A program made the translations under genes and the position numbers. This document shows positions 16,809 through 25,463 of a stretch of 36,471 bases of DNA, piece by piece. Numbering within the stretch: position 1 is the first letter of the stretch; each line of letters opens with the position of its first letter. Under the pieces are notes generated by a model. That model had not been told where the DNA came from. It saw only the letters and a list, made by a program, of their open reading frames with translations, and made no database searches. Source of the DNA: Bacteroidaceae bacterium (lineage in GTDB: Bacteria; Bacteroidota; Bacteroidia; Bacteroidales; Bacteroidaceae); NCBI GenBank assembly GCA_023227685.1, contig JALNVG010000002.1:1-36471 (forward strand), written 5' to 3'.

Positions 16809-16816
16809 TAACTTTG
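16809..16816 (+). promoter_or_regulatory. Probable -7 box of uvrA
   Basis: TAACTTTG is a full TAnnTTTG match, 25 bases before the uvrA ATG. A TTTG at 16792-16795 lies only 13 bases upstream, closer than usual, so the -33 element is uncertain. No SOS box was recognised. Confidence 0.6.
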
Positions 16817-16841
16817 CAAAATTCTTAAAATCAATAGATTT

Positions 16842-19613
16842 ATGTCTGAAAACAAATATATCTCAATAAAAGGAGCACGGGTCAATAACCTGAAAAATAT
16901 AAATCTCGATATTCCTCGCAATAAACTCATTGTGATCACCGGACTTTCCGGATCAGGCAAATCATCATTAGCATTCGATACCCTCTACGCAGAAGGTCAA
17001 CGCAGATATGTTGAAAGCCTTAGCAGCTATGCCCGACAGTTTCTCGGACGCATGAACAAACCCGAATGTGACTTTATTAAGGGTATTCCACCGGCTATTG
17101 CTATCAAGCAGAAAGTTAATAACCACAATCCTCGCTCAACAGTAGGTACTTCTACTGAAATATATGAATACCTACGTTTGTTATTTGCGAGAATCGGTAA
17201 AACTTTCAGCCCTGTCAGTGGTCAAGAAGTTAAAAAGCACTCCGTTGAAGATATTGTGAGCTGCATGCTTTCCTATCCCGAAGGTACGCGCTATACCGTA
17301 ATGACTAACATCCTTTTAATTGAGGGACGTACCTTGTCCGAACAACTGGAAGCTGATCTCAAGGAAGGCTACACGCGTATTGAAGTTAATGGAGAAACAA
17401 AAAGGATCAACGAATACACTCCCCAAAAAGGAGATATGATTTATCTTCTTGTCGATAGAATGACCGTTTCTCATACCAAAGACTCGATTAGTCGATTGAG
17501 CGATTCAGCAGAAACATCAATGTACGAAGGCAACGGAACCTGTATACTTCGCTTCTATCTACCGGAAGGAACAACAGAAATGCACACTTTCAGTACTAAA
17601 TTTGAAGCTGACGGCATAACCTTCGAAGAGCCTAACGAACAAATGTTTTCTTTCAACTCTCCTCTCGGTGCTTGTCCAAAATGCGAAGGATTCGGCAAAA
17701 TTATCGGCATTGACGAGCATTTGGTCATCCCTAACCGCTCACTCTCCGTATACGACGGTGCCATTGTTTGCTGGCGTGGCGAAGTAATGAGTGAATGGAA
17801 AAATGAGCTCATTCACAATGCCGATAAATTTAATTTCCCAATTTTCACACCATATTTCGAACTTACAAAAGAACAACGCCGGATACTTTGGGAAGGAAAC
17901 AAATATTTTCATGGCATCAATGATTTCTTTAAGATGTTGCAAGAGAATCAATACAAGATACAGTACCGTGTTATGTTGGCCCGATTTAGAGGAAAGACTA
18001 TTTGCCCTGACTGCCACGGCACAAGACTAAAGAAAGAAGCCGGATACATACACGTAGGAGGAAAAGATATCTCGCAATTGGTAGATCTCCCCATTTCCGA
18101 ACTCAAAGTCTTCTTTGACAACTTGAAGCTCGATAAACAAGATGAAGACGTAGCTCACCGCATTCTTCTCGAAATAAACAACCGCATAAGGTTTCTCATT
18201 GATGTGGGTTTGGATTATCTAACGCTCAATCGTCTCAGCAACACCTTATCGGGTGGCGAAAGTCAGCGGATTAATATCGCAACTTCACTGGGCAGCAGTC
18301 TTGTCGGTAGCTTATACATCTTAGATGAACCCAGTATCGGACTTCATAGCCGCGATACCGACAAGTTGATACATGTACTCCGTGAATTGCAGCAATTGGG
18401 TAATACGGTAATTGTGGTGGAACATGATGAAGAAATAATCCGCTCGGCGGATTATATTATCGATATTGGCCCGAATGCCGGTCGTTTGGGAGGCGAAGTC
18501 GTTTATCAAGGTGACATGAGCGATCTGAAGAAAGGAAGCAATAGCTACACTGTGCGTTATCTTTTAGGTGAAGAACAGATCACATTACCGGGAGACAGGC
18601 GTCCATGGAATCATTTTGTTGAAGTAAAAGGAGCACGTGAAAATAATTTAAAAGGGATAGATGTTAAGTTTCCGCTTAATGTGATGACTGTAGTTACCGG
18701 GGTCTCAGGCTCCGGTAAAAGCACACTCGTACGGGATGTTTTCTATCGTGCCGTCAAGAGACAGCTTGATGAATGTAACGAACGTCCCGGAGAATTTTCT
18801 TCACTCACAGGTGATTTGAATTGCTTAAGTAATATTGAATTTGTCAGTCAGGAACCGATTGGTAAGTCCTCGCGCTCAAATCCGGCAATTTACGTCAAAG
18901 CTTATGACGAGATTCGTAAATTATGGGCACAACAACCTCTTTCGAAACAAATGGGTTATTCTGCAGGATACTTCAGCTTTAATAGCGAAGGCGGACGTTG
19001 CGAAGAGTGCAAAGGCAGCGGCACAACAATCATTGAGATGCAATTTATGGCCGACTTAGTTTTAGAATGTGAATCATGCCATGGCAAACGTTTTAAAGAA
19101 GATACGTTGGAAGTGAAATTTCATGATAAAAATATTTATGAAGTATTAGAAATGACAGTAAATCAAGCCATCGAATTCTTCATGGAATATAAACAAATGA
19201 AAATCGTTAAGAAACTACTGCCACTCCAAGGTGTCGGATTAGGATATATCAAACTCGGACAATCCTCTTCTACTTTGTCAGGTGGTGAGAGCCAACGCGT
19301 CAAACTAGCCTACTATTTATCGCAAGAAAAAGCAGAACCTACAATGTTCATCTTTGATGAACCGACTACAGGCCTACACTTTCATGATATCAATAAACTA
19401 CTGGAAGCTTTCAATCAACTAATACTTCGTGGACACAGTATCGTAATTATCGAACACAATCTGGATGTGATTAAATGTGCAGACTATGTAATCGACCTCG
19501 GGCCGGAAGGTGGCGAAAAAGGCGGAAATATCGTAGTCATGGGAACACCGGAAGAAGTTGCCAATTGTCCTCAAAGTTACACAGGACAATTTTTAAAAGA
19601 AAAGCTCAAATAA
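16842..19613 (+). CDS. uvrA: Excinuclease ABC subunit A
   Basis: A 923-residue DNA damage-recognition ATPase of nucleotide excision repair. It has the two-ABC layout: Walker A GLSGSGKSS at 34-42 and GVSGSGKST near 620-628, and signatures LSGGESQRI near 469 and LSGGESQRVK near 813. Zinc-binding pairs are visible in CPKCEGFGK, CPDCHGTRL and CEECKGSG...CESCHGKRF. The start MSENKYISIKGARVNNLKNI is typical for UvrA. It is transcribed alone, divergently from the first GHL10 gene, and its end faces the small membrane protein gene without a clear terminator. Bacteroidetes often carry a second UvrA elsewhere; this one has all motifs and looks functional. Confidence 0.97.
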   Translation: MSENKYISIKGARVNNLKNINLDIPRNKLIVITGLSGSGKSSLAFDTLYAEGQRRYVESLSSYARQFLGRMNKPECDFIKGIPPAIAIKQKVNNHNPRSTVGTSTEIYEYLRLLFARIGKTFSPVSGQEVKKHSVEDIVSCMLSYPEGTRYTVMTNILLIEGRTLSEQLEADLKEGYTRIEVNGETKRINEYTPQKGDMIYLLVDRMTVSHTKDSISRLSDSAETSMYEGNGTCILRFYLPEGTTEMHTFSTKFEADGITFEEPNEQMFSFNSPLGACPKCEGFGKIIGIDEHLVIPNRSLSVYDGAIVCWRGEVMSEWKNELIHNADKFNFPIFTPYFELTKEQRRILWEGNKYFHGINDFFKMLQENQYKIQYRVMLARFRGKTICPDCHGTRLKKEAGYIHVGGKDISQLVDLPISELKVFFDNLKLDKQDEDVAHRILLEINNRIRFLIDVGLDYLTLNRLSNTLSGGESQRINIATSLGSSLVGSLYILDEPSIGLHSRDTDKLIHVLRELQQLGNTVIVVEHDEEIIRSADYIIDIGPNAGRLGGEVVYQGDMSDLKKGSNSYTVRYLLGEEQITLPGDRRPWNHFVEVKGARENNLKGIDVKFPLNVMTVVTGVSGSGKSTLVRDVFYRAVKRQLDECNERPGEFSSLTGDLNCLSNIEFVSQEPIGKSSRSNPAIYVKAYDEIRKLWAQQPLSKQMGYSAGYFSFNSEGGRCEECKGSGTTIIEMQFMADLVLECESCHGKRFKEDTLEVKFHDKNIYEVLEMTVNQAIEFFMEYKQMKIVKKLLPLQGVGLGYIKLGQSSSTLSGGESQRVKLAYYLSQEKAEPTMFIFDEPTTGLHFHDINKLLEAFNQLILRGHSIVIIEHNLDVIKCADYVIDLGPEGGEKGGNIVVMGTPEEVANCPQSYTGQFLKEKLK

Positions 19614-19656
19614 AAAAACTAATATCCGATGCAAGCTCTTTATTCTAGAATTTGAT

Positions 19657-19896
19657 TTATTTATTTTCGGATTCTTTATTTTTCTTTATTTCATCGTCCA
19701 TTTGCTTATGCAAGTACTCTTTCTTCCTAAGAACAAGCCAAAGCACTAGCACAATGACATAAGAAGCTATCAATGTGATATATTTTTCCCTCATCGGCAA
19801 TTCCGAATCACAAGGGATAAGAAATACCGCGGTGACCGTAATATAAAGAAACAACGCCAATGAAATACCAGTGGACTTCCTCATTATTCGTTTCAT
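19657..19896 (-). CDS. Small membrane protein downstream of cstA
   Basis: A 79-residue protein with two predicted membrane helices (about 10-27, SLALFLYITVTAVFLIP, and 42-58, LIASYVIVLVLWLVL) joined by a short loop, and a charged C-terminal tail (KQMDDEIKKNKESENK). It begins two bases after the cstA stop, so the two are almost certainly co-translated. It may be a partner of the peptide/pyruvate-type transporter; it does not look like the cytosolic YbdD/YjiX partner known from enterobacteria. The family is not recognised. A second in-frame ATG at 19884 is possible. Confidence 0.75.
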   Translation of the reverse strand: MKRIMRKSTGISLALFLYITVTAVFLIPCDSELPMREKYITLIASYVIVLVLWLVLRKKEYLHKQMDDEIKKNKESENK

Positions 19897-19898
19897 GG

Positions 19899-21326
19899 TT
19901 ATATTTTTTTATTTTTTGAAACTTTCTTTTCCCAAACAAAAAACCAACAAGCTGCAATAATCATACAAAGCACCCCTACACCGTAAGAAACAGGTGCCGA
20001 CAATTGTAACCCTTCAGGTGCAATACAAATATAAGTCATACAAACGCTCGTCATAAACAAAGCCGGAACAAGTGTAATCCAATAAGGCCGTTTGGTAAAA
20101 GTAAGAAATGCAGTAACGGTCCATAAAGTAAATACTGCCAATATCTGATTAAACCAAGAAAAATAACGCCAAATCATATTAAATCCCTCTGAATTGGTCT
20201 GACTATATAAAACCAATGCAATAGCAATCAAAAACAATGGTACTGAAATAACTAATCGGTTTAATATTTTTGTCTGTTTTATTTTCAAAAAATCGGCAAT
20301 AATCAAACGAGCGGAACGAAAAGCCGTATCGGCCGAAGTAATTGGAGCAGCTATAACACCAAGAACCGCCAATATACCACCGAAAGTGCCCAACCAATTG
20401 TGAGTAATAGCGTTAACAATAACGGCTGCACTATTCTCACCGCTACCATTATCATGAAAATATGCTGTTGCGGCGGCAGCCCAAATTAAAGCAACCACCC
20501 CTTCGGTATACATGGAACCGGCAAAAACTCTTCGTCCTTCACGCTCGCTCTTCATGCACCGGGCCATTAATGGACTTTGTGTTCCATGAAAGCCTGATAT
20601 AGCTCCACAAGCTATACTAATGAACATCATTGGGAAAATAGGCGACTTATCAGGATTCGGACTCATGTTCTGCAATCCATCCCAGAATTCGGGAATAGCA
20701 GGTCTCTTGACAAAAAGCATAAGCAATATACCTGCAGCCATAAATATTAATGCAAAAGCAAAAAGCGGATATATCTTTCCGATAATTTTATCAATGGGCA
20801 ATAAAGTCGCCAAAATATAATAAGCAAAAATAACAACGATCCAAAATGTGAAATTTAAATCATTATTTGTCATATTGGTCAACAAGTCTGCAGGACCATA
20901 AGCAAAAGTAGCCCCGAGCAACAAGAGTAATAATACAGAAAATACACGCATAACTTGCTTTGTTGTCAATCCCAAATAACGGCCAACGGTCTCAGGAAGA
21001 CTTTCGCCGCCATGCCTTACCGAAAGCATACCTCCCATATAATCATGTACCGACCCGGCGAATATCGTACCGAAAACAATCCATAAATAACTTGAAGAAC
21101 CGAATTTGGCTCCCATAACGGCACCAAAAATAGGTCCGAGCCCCGCAATATTAAGAAATTGAATCATGAATAATTTCCATGTAGGCATAGGAAGATAATC
21201 CACACCGTCCGTCATCGTTGTAGCTGGTGTTTTACGATCATCAGGCCCGAAAATATGCTCGATAAAGCGACTATAGGTTAGATAACCAATGAGCAATGCG
21301 AAAAGACAAATAGTAAATGAAATCAT
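19899..21326 (-). CDS. cstA: CstA-type carbon starvation transporter
   Basis: A 475-residue polytopic inner-membrane protein, of the shorter CstA class common in Bacteroidetes and Firmicutes (the enterobacterial type is about 700). Motifs seen: MTDGVDYLPMPTWKLFMIQF near 40-58, IAGLGPIFGAVMGAKFG near 60-76, SVHDYMGGMLSVRHGG near 93-108, and ISGFHGTQSPLMARCM near 242. CstA proteins take up peptides or pyruvate under starvation. A small membrane protein gene follows by two bases. On the minus strand a TATTTTTG box (complement of 21349-21356) 22 bases before the start may be its -7 element. Confidence 0.92.
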   Translation of the reverse strand: MISFTICLFALLIGYLTYSRFIEHIFGPDDRKTPATTMTDGVDYLPMPTWKLFMIQFLNIAGLGPIFGAVMGAKFGSSSYLWIVFGTIFAGSVHDYMGGMLSVRHGGESLPETVGRYLGLTTKQVMRVFSVLLLLLLGATFAYGPADLLTNMTNNDLNFTFWIVVIFAYYILATLLPIDKIIGKIYPLFAFALIFMAAGILLMLFVKRPAIPEFWDGLQNMSPNPDKSPIFPMMFISIACGAISGFHGTQSPLMARCMKSEREGRRVFAGSMYTEGVVALIWAAAATAYFHDNGSGENSAAVIVNAITHNWLGTFGGILAVLGVIAAPITSADTAFRSARLIIADFLKIKQTKILNRLVISVPLFLIAIALVLYSQTNSEGFNMIWRYFSWFNQILAVFTLWTVTAFLTFTKRPYWITLVPALFMTSVCMTYICIAPEGLQLSAPVSYGVGVLCMIIAACWFFVWEKKVSKNKKI

Positions 21327-21348
21327 TTTTGATATTTTTTAGTAAACG

Positions 21349-21356
21349 CAAAAATA
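21349..21356 (-). promoter_or_regulatory. Probable -7 box of cstA
   Basis: The complement reads TATTTTTG, a full TAnnTTTG match, 22 bases upstream of the cstA ATG. No well-spaced -33 TTTG is present, so confidence is limited. Confidence 0.45.
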
Positions 21357-21399
21357 ACACTTTATATCAACAAACAGTAATAATACAAACAAATTTACG

Positions 21400-21407
21400 T
21401 AACTTTG
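21400..21407 (+). promoter_or_regulatory. Probable -7 box of the second GHL10 gene
   Basis: TAACTTTG, 26 bases before the ATG at 21434. It is flanked by a short inverted pair ACGTA (21397-21401) and TACGT (21409-21413), which could be an operator or chance. Confidence 0.55.
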
Positions 21408-21433
21408 CTACGTCAGAATCAAAATTTAAACTC

Positions 21434-22951
21434 ATGCGCCGATTTATTTTTATTCTTATCTCTTTTCTGTGCTTTCAATCCGTTGCAGCACAACGCAAAT
21501 ATGAAGTCAGAGCCACTTGGATAACAACAATCTTCGGGCTCGATTGGCCAAAAACAAAAGCAACTAACGCTATAACCACGGCCAAGCAAAAAGAAGAAAT
21601 AATTCAGATATTAGACCAAATGAAAGCTGCCAACATCAATACTATACTGTTTCAAACCCGGACCAGGGGTGAAGTGTTTTATCGTTCAAATATAGAACCG
21701 ATGAGCGAAACACTGACAGGCAAATTAGGTGGTGATCCCGGTTACGACCCTCTGGCTTTCGTTATCAAAGAGTGCCACAAACGAGGAATGGAATGCCATG
21801 CTTGGATGGTTATGATTCCAATCGGGCTACGAAATCATTTCAATGCACTCGGAAAACAATTTTCAAAGTTACAAATACGCGGACTTTATGTAAATTACAA
21901 AAATTGCTATTACCTAAATCCCGGTAATCCGGGTACCGGCCTCTATCTCAAAAAGCTGGTACACGAAGTAGTAGAAAATTATGATGTTGATGGTGTAAAT
22001 TTTGACTACTTGCGCTACCCCGAATACTCACAACGCACATTTCCGGACCGTCTTGAATATAAGCTGAATGGCGACGGCCGCTCTCTGGATGAATGGAGAC
22101 GCGATAACATTACTGAAATTTTACGCGGGATATATCACGATGTAAAAGCTATCAAGCCATGGGTAAAAGTTAGTTCCAGCCCGGTAGGCAAATATAAAAA
22201 CACCTCCAGATATTCATCAAGCGGATGGAATGCCTATTTTGCTGTTTACCAAGATCCGGAAGGTTGGTTAGGTGAAGGCATAGAAGATCAACTGTATCCG
22301 ATGCAGTATTTCAAGAATAATTATTTCTATCCTTTCATGCTCGACTGGCAAGAAGCAAGCAACGGACGACAGATTATTCCGGGTTTAGGTATATACTTTC
22401 TCGATCCCAAAGAAGGAAATTGGACGATAAATGATATAAAAAGGCAAATTCAATTTTGTAGAGAAAGCGGCGTAGCCGGTGAAGCATACTATAGATCAAA
22501 ATATTTAATGGACAACTCTAAAGGGATATATGATGAACTGCAAAAAAAATATTATCGCTATCCTACGCTCATTCCTCCAATGCCTTGGTTAGACTCGGAA
22601 ATACCATCGGCACCTGCCAAATTCAAGATTGATTCCATAACCAATGGCTATGTCCGGTTAAGCTGGCAAATGTCAAAAGATAATGACCGTTCAAATAATC
22701 CGATGTACATAATATATGCTTCCAATAAATATCCGGTGAATACGAATGATCCTAAAAATATTATAGCCACCTACGTCAGAAATACAACATACACATACGC
22801 ACCACTCTACCCTTGGGAATCAAAAACACATTTCGCCATAACAGCGATAGACCGATACGGTAACGAGAGTTTAGCTACACAAATAGATACTATAACTATA
22901 AAACAACAGCCGAAGCAAGATAAAGGCAATCAGGCTTTGCTACCGGAGTGA
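21434..22951 (+). CDS. Exported GHL10-type glycosidase-like protein (second paralogue)
   Basis: About 505 residues. I chose the ATG at 21434 because it opens a clean signal peptide (MRRFIFILISFLCFQSVAAQ) and lies 26 bases past a -7 box; an upstream ATG at 21317 would sit inside the divergent cstA gene. The barrel has YEVRATWITTIFGLDWP, INTILFQTRTRGEVFY, CHKRGMECHAWM and DVDGVNFDYLRYP, matching the GHL10 pattern, with acidic residues in the last motif as candidate catalytic groups. A C-terminal Fn3-like domain (from about 420, FKIDSITNGYVRLSW) follows. It shares order and domains with the gene at 15131-16636 but is clearly diverged. Its 3' end overlaps the convergent ATP-grasp-like gene by 56 bp. 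Confidence 0.88.
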   Translation: MRRFIFILISFLCFQSVAAQRKYEVRATWITTIFGLDWPKTKATNAITTAKQKEEIIQILDQMKAANINTILFQTRTRGEVFYRSNIEPMSETLTGKLGGDPGYDPLAFVIKECHKRGMECHAWMVMIPIGLRNHFNALGKQFSKLQIRGLYVNYKNCYYLNPGNPGTGLYLKKLVHEVVENYDVDGVNFDYLRYPEYSQRTFPDRLEYKLNGDGRSLDEWRRDNITEILRGIYHDVKAIKPWVKVSSSPVGKYKNTSRYSSSGWNAYFAVYQDPEGWLGEGIEDQLYPMQYFKNNYFYPFMLDWQEASNGRQIIPGLGIYFLDPKEGNWTINDIKRQIQFCRESGVAGEAYYRSKYLMDNSKGIYDELQKKYYRYPTLIPPMPWLDSEIPSAPAKFKIDSITNGYVRLSWQMSKDNDRSNNPMYIIYASNKYPVNTNDPKNIIATYVRNTTYTYAPLYPWESKTHFAITAIDRYGNESLATQIDTITIKQQPKQDKGNQALLPE

Positions 22952-24092
22952 GAGGGAAATACCCTGAATGAACTTTTCCCCCTTTTATGAGCAAAGGATA
23001 ACGTTCTGTCATTATTTGATGATAACGAACTAAATCTTGATTAGACATGAAATAATCAATCCGAAGTTTTCCTTCTACACCCGATATCAGAAATCGATCA
23101 TAAAGAAAACGAGCCAATAATCCCATATTCATTCGCAGATTAATTTCCACACATGGATGAATACGATAAACCGGCAGTTCTTCAAAAGAACAAATCATCA
23201 TATCCACACCAAGATATCCAGAATAATCATTGCCAAAGATAATGGATAATTTTTTTTCCAGACAATGACGCAGTAACTTCAAATCATCAATAAAGACATA
23301 CTGCGACAAACGACATTCTATCTCTGCATCCGATAGTAATTCATTTGATTCATACGCACCTTTCTTATTCGTTTTAAATAAAGAATATCCTACAAATCGC
23401 ACATGCCCGATCCCATCCGATTGAAATTCCAGAGCAAAATCCATCACCTTATTATATATGGGTTCACCTATCACCCCCTCTTGAGACATAGAAATTCGAT
23501 CACACCATCCCGAAACATAACGTGTAAATTCACCTTTGCACCAATACAATCCTTTTCCACTACCGGACAGCGGAGCTTTCAATAAGCAAGAATCATGCCT
23601 GAGCACGTAATTTCTACAATCCTCCAAAGTAACCAGAAATCGAGAATCACCACAAAAAGAACTATTTAAACGCAAATGAGGAAGAATATTCACAGCCTGA
23701 CTCCTATGTGAAAGACTACGCAGTCTATCGATTACGGATAAAGACGGTACATCTCTTTCCATAATACCCGCGTTCAAAAGTCTTTTCCGCAGAGCTTTGT
23801 TCCATCCCCATGGAACAATCTTTCGACACAGCCCGTCGTCAAGTTCGCAAGGAACAGTCAACGTAACCGGATTTTCAATCAAGCCAAAAGCCTCTTGCAT
23901 TTCATCTAAGAATTCAAGATTATAAGCTGATGCACATAAAACAGAACTGCCGGGCATAGCATACCAAAAAGGCAATAAAGCCAGATCTTCATTCATTTGC
24001 CGTGCCGAATCCGGAGACATATAATTTTCGTTTCCGTTAGCCAATGACAAATCATGGTCAATATTTAATATATAGAGCTGTTGAAAATTCAT
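22896..24092 (-). CDS. ATP-grasp-like protein of unknown substrate
   Basis: A 398-residue soluble protein. I chose the ATG at 24092 (MNFQQLYILNIDHDLSLANG), since the longer frame from 24140 adds only a hydrophobic, Cys-rich leader. ATP-grasp features: a Lys at 172 in LLKAPLSGSGKG with a glycine-rich loop 177-181, a strand with Glu-Pro at 210-211 (GEPIYNK), Asp297 in YLGVDMMI, and Glu316 with Asn318 in VEINLRMNMG, which together would bind Mg-ATP. The N-terminal 140 residues are specific to this group. ATP-grasp enzymes ligate a carboxylate to an amine, thiol or another group via an acyl-phosphate. No known biosynthetic gene is adjacent. The fold call is by motif, the substrate unknown. Confidence 0.7.
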   Translation of the reverse strand: MNFQQLYILNIDHDLSLANGNENYMSPDSARQMNEDLALLPFWYAMPGSSVLCASAYNLEFLDEMQEAFGLIENPVTLTVPCELDDGLCRKIVPWGWNKALRKRLLNAGIMERDVPSLSVIDRLRSLSHRSQAVNILPHLRLNSSFCGDSRFLVTLEDCRNYVLRHDSCLLKAPLSGSGKGLYWCKGEFTRYVSGWCDRISMSQEGVIGEPIYNKVMDFALEFQSDGIGHVRFVGYSLFKTNKKGAYESNELLSDAEIECRLSQYVFIDDLKLLRHCLEKKLSIIFGNDYSGYLGVDMMICSFEELPVYRIHPCVEINLRMNMGLLARFLYDRFLISGVEGKLRIDYFMSNQDLVRYHQIMTERYPLLIKGGKVHSGYFPLTPVAKPDCLYLASAVVL

Positions 24093-24117
24093 GCAACAAA
24101 AATTAAAGATTTGACAA

Positions 24118-24125
24118 CAAAGGTA
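24118..24125 (-). promoter_or_regulatory. Probable -7 box of the ATP-grasp-like gene
   Basis: The complement reads TACCTTTG, a full TAnnTTTG match, 26 bases before the ATG at 24092, which supports that start over the upstream one. Confidence 0.55.
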
Positions 24126-24195
24126 TAAGATAATAAACAAACTTAAAACTCTAACACAATATTTCTAAAAAATATATCTTTTTTGTCATCTCTAC

Positions 24196-24227
24196 TTTGC
24201 AATTATCAAAAAAACAGTTTATCTTTG
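24196..24227 (+). promoter_or_regulatory. Promoter of the AAA_14-type ATPase gene
   Basis: TTTG at 24196-24199 is followed after 20 bases by TATCTTTG at 24220-24227, a good match to both Bacteroides elements. The ATG chosen at 24258 lies 31 bases downstream. CTTTGCAAT occurs at both elements, a small direct repeat. Confidence 0.7.
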
Positions 24228-24257
24228 CAATATAATTTTGCGAACATAAAAAATAAA

Positions 24258-25436
24258 ATGGAATCATTCTATCGAACACACGCATACCTTATAGAGCATA
24301 TCAATGCTCCTGTCAGACGCAACCTTATGGATGAAATCAATTGGGATGACAGAATGATAGGTATTAAAGGAACACGAGGAATTGGTAAATCCACCTTTCT
24401 ATTGCAATATGCCAAAGAAAAATTTGGGATGGACCATTCGTGCATGTATATCAACATGAATAATTTTTATTTTTCAGGTCACAGCATCTTCGAATTTGCC
24501 AAAGCTTTTCAAGAAAAAGGCGGCAAAGTGTTATTGATAGACCAAATATTCAAACATCCTTCGTGGAGTAAAGAATTGCGCAAATGTTATGAACTATTGC
24601 CCGATATGAAATTCGTTTTCACAGGTTCATCGGTCATGCGGTTAAAACAAGAGAACTCAGAACTCAACGGTATAGTCAGTAGTTATAACCTGCGAGGCTT
24701 CTCATTCCGTGAATTTCTGAACTTAAAAACAGATATGAAATTTCGCAATTACTCTCTGGATGAGATTTTAGAGAATCACGAACAAATAGCAAAAGGTATT
24801 CTTTCCAAAGTTCATCCTCTCGACTATTTTCAAGATTATCTTCATCATGGATTCTACCCTTTCTTTCTTGAGAAAAGGAATTTTTCAGAAAATTTACTAA
24901 AGACCATGAACATGATGATCGAAGTAGATATTCTTTTGATTAAACAAATCGAACTGAAATATCTTTCAAAAATAAAAAAATTACTATATTTGTTGGCTGT
25001 GAACGGACCGAAAGCCCTCAACGTAAGTTTGTTGGCTAATCAGATAGAAACTTCACGGGCAACAATAATGAATTATATCAAGTATTTGGCAGATGCACGT
25101 TTGATAAATCTGGTTTATAAAAGGGGGGATTCTTTTCCCAAAAAACCAATGAGAATCATGATGCACAATACCAATTTGATCTATTCCATCTACCCTGTAA
25201 AAGTTACCGAGCAAGATGTTATTGAAACCTTTTTCATGAACAATATGTGGAAAGATCACAACGTATACATGGGTAATAAGAACATCACTTACTCTGTGGA
25301 CAATAATAGTCCGTTTGTTATTTGCAGTAAAGGTGATAAGATCAAAAATGATCCGAAAGTTACTTATGCGGTAAATCATTTGGATATCGGCCGAAACAAT
25401 CAGATACCACTCTGGATGTTTGGCTTTTTATATTAA
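24258..25436 (+). CDS. AAA_14/DUF4143-type ATPase with altered Walker B
   Basis: A 392-residue protein from the ATG at 24258; the frame runs further upstream but the promoter at 24196-24227 excludes it. It has Walker A GTRGIGKST at 38-46, Walker B VLLIDQIF at 91-98, the FVFTGSSVMRL sensor strand near 119, and NLRGFSFREFLNL near 139, all in the order usual for the AAA_14 family. A helical/winged-helix segment follows near 235-290 (LAVNGPKALNVSLLANQIETS in part) and a C-terminal domain of the DUF4143 kind. The Walker B acidic pair, normally Asp-Glu, is Asp95-Gln96 here, so hydrolysis may be slow or absent. Role unknown; relatives are common in Bacteroidetes. nifJ follows by 27 bp on the same strand. 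Confidence 0.8.
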   Translation: MESFYRTHAYLIEHINAPVRRNLMDEINWDDRMIGIKGTRGIGKSTFLLQYAKEKFGMDHSCMYINMNNFYFSGHSIFEFAKAFQEKGGKVLLIDQIFKHPSWSKELRKCYELLPDMKFVFTGSSVMRLKQENSELNGIVSSYNLRGFSFREFLNLKTDMKFRNYSLDEILENHEQIAKGILSKVHPLDYFQDYLHHGFYPFFLEKRNFSENLLKTMNMMIEVDILLIKQIELKYLSKIKKLLYLLAVNGPKALNVSLLANQIETSRATIMNYIKYLADARLINLVYKRGDSFPKKPMRIMMHNTNLIYSIYPVKVTEQDVIETFFMNNMWKDHNVYMGNKNITYSVDNNSPFVICSKGDKIKNDPKVTYAVNHLDIGRNNQIPLWMFGFLY

Positions 25437-25463
25437 AAAATTTTCATTAAATAATTAATTAGT

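Noticed and set aside
21317..21433. N-terminal extension of the second GHL10 protein
   Set aside because: It starts inside cstA and precedes the likely promoter; the ATG at 21434 opens a normal signal peptide.
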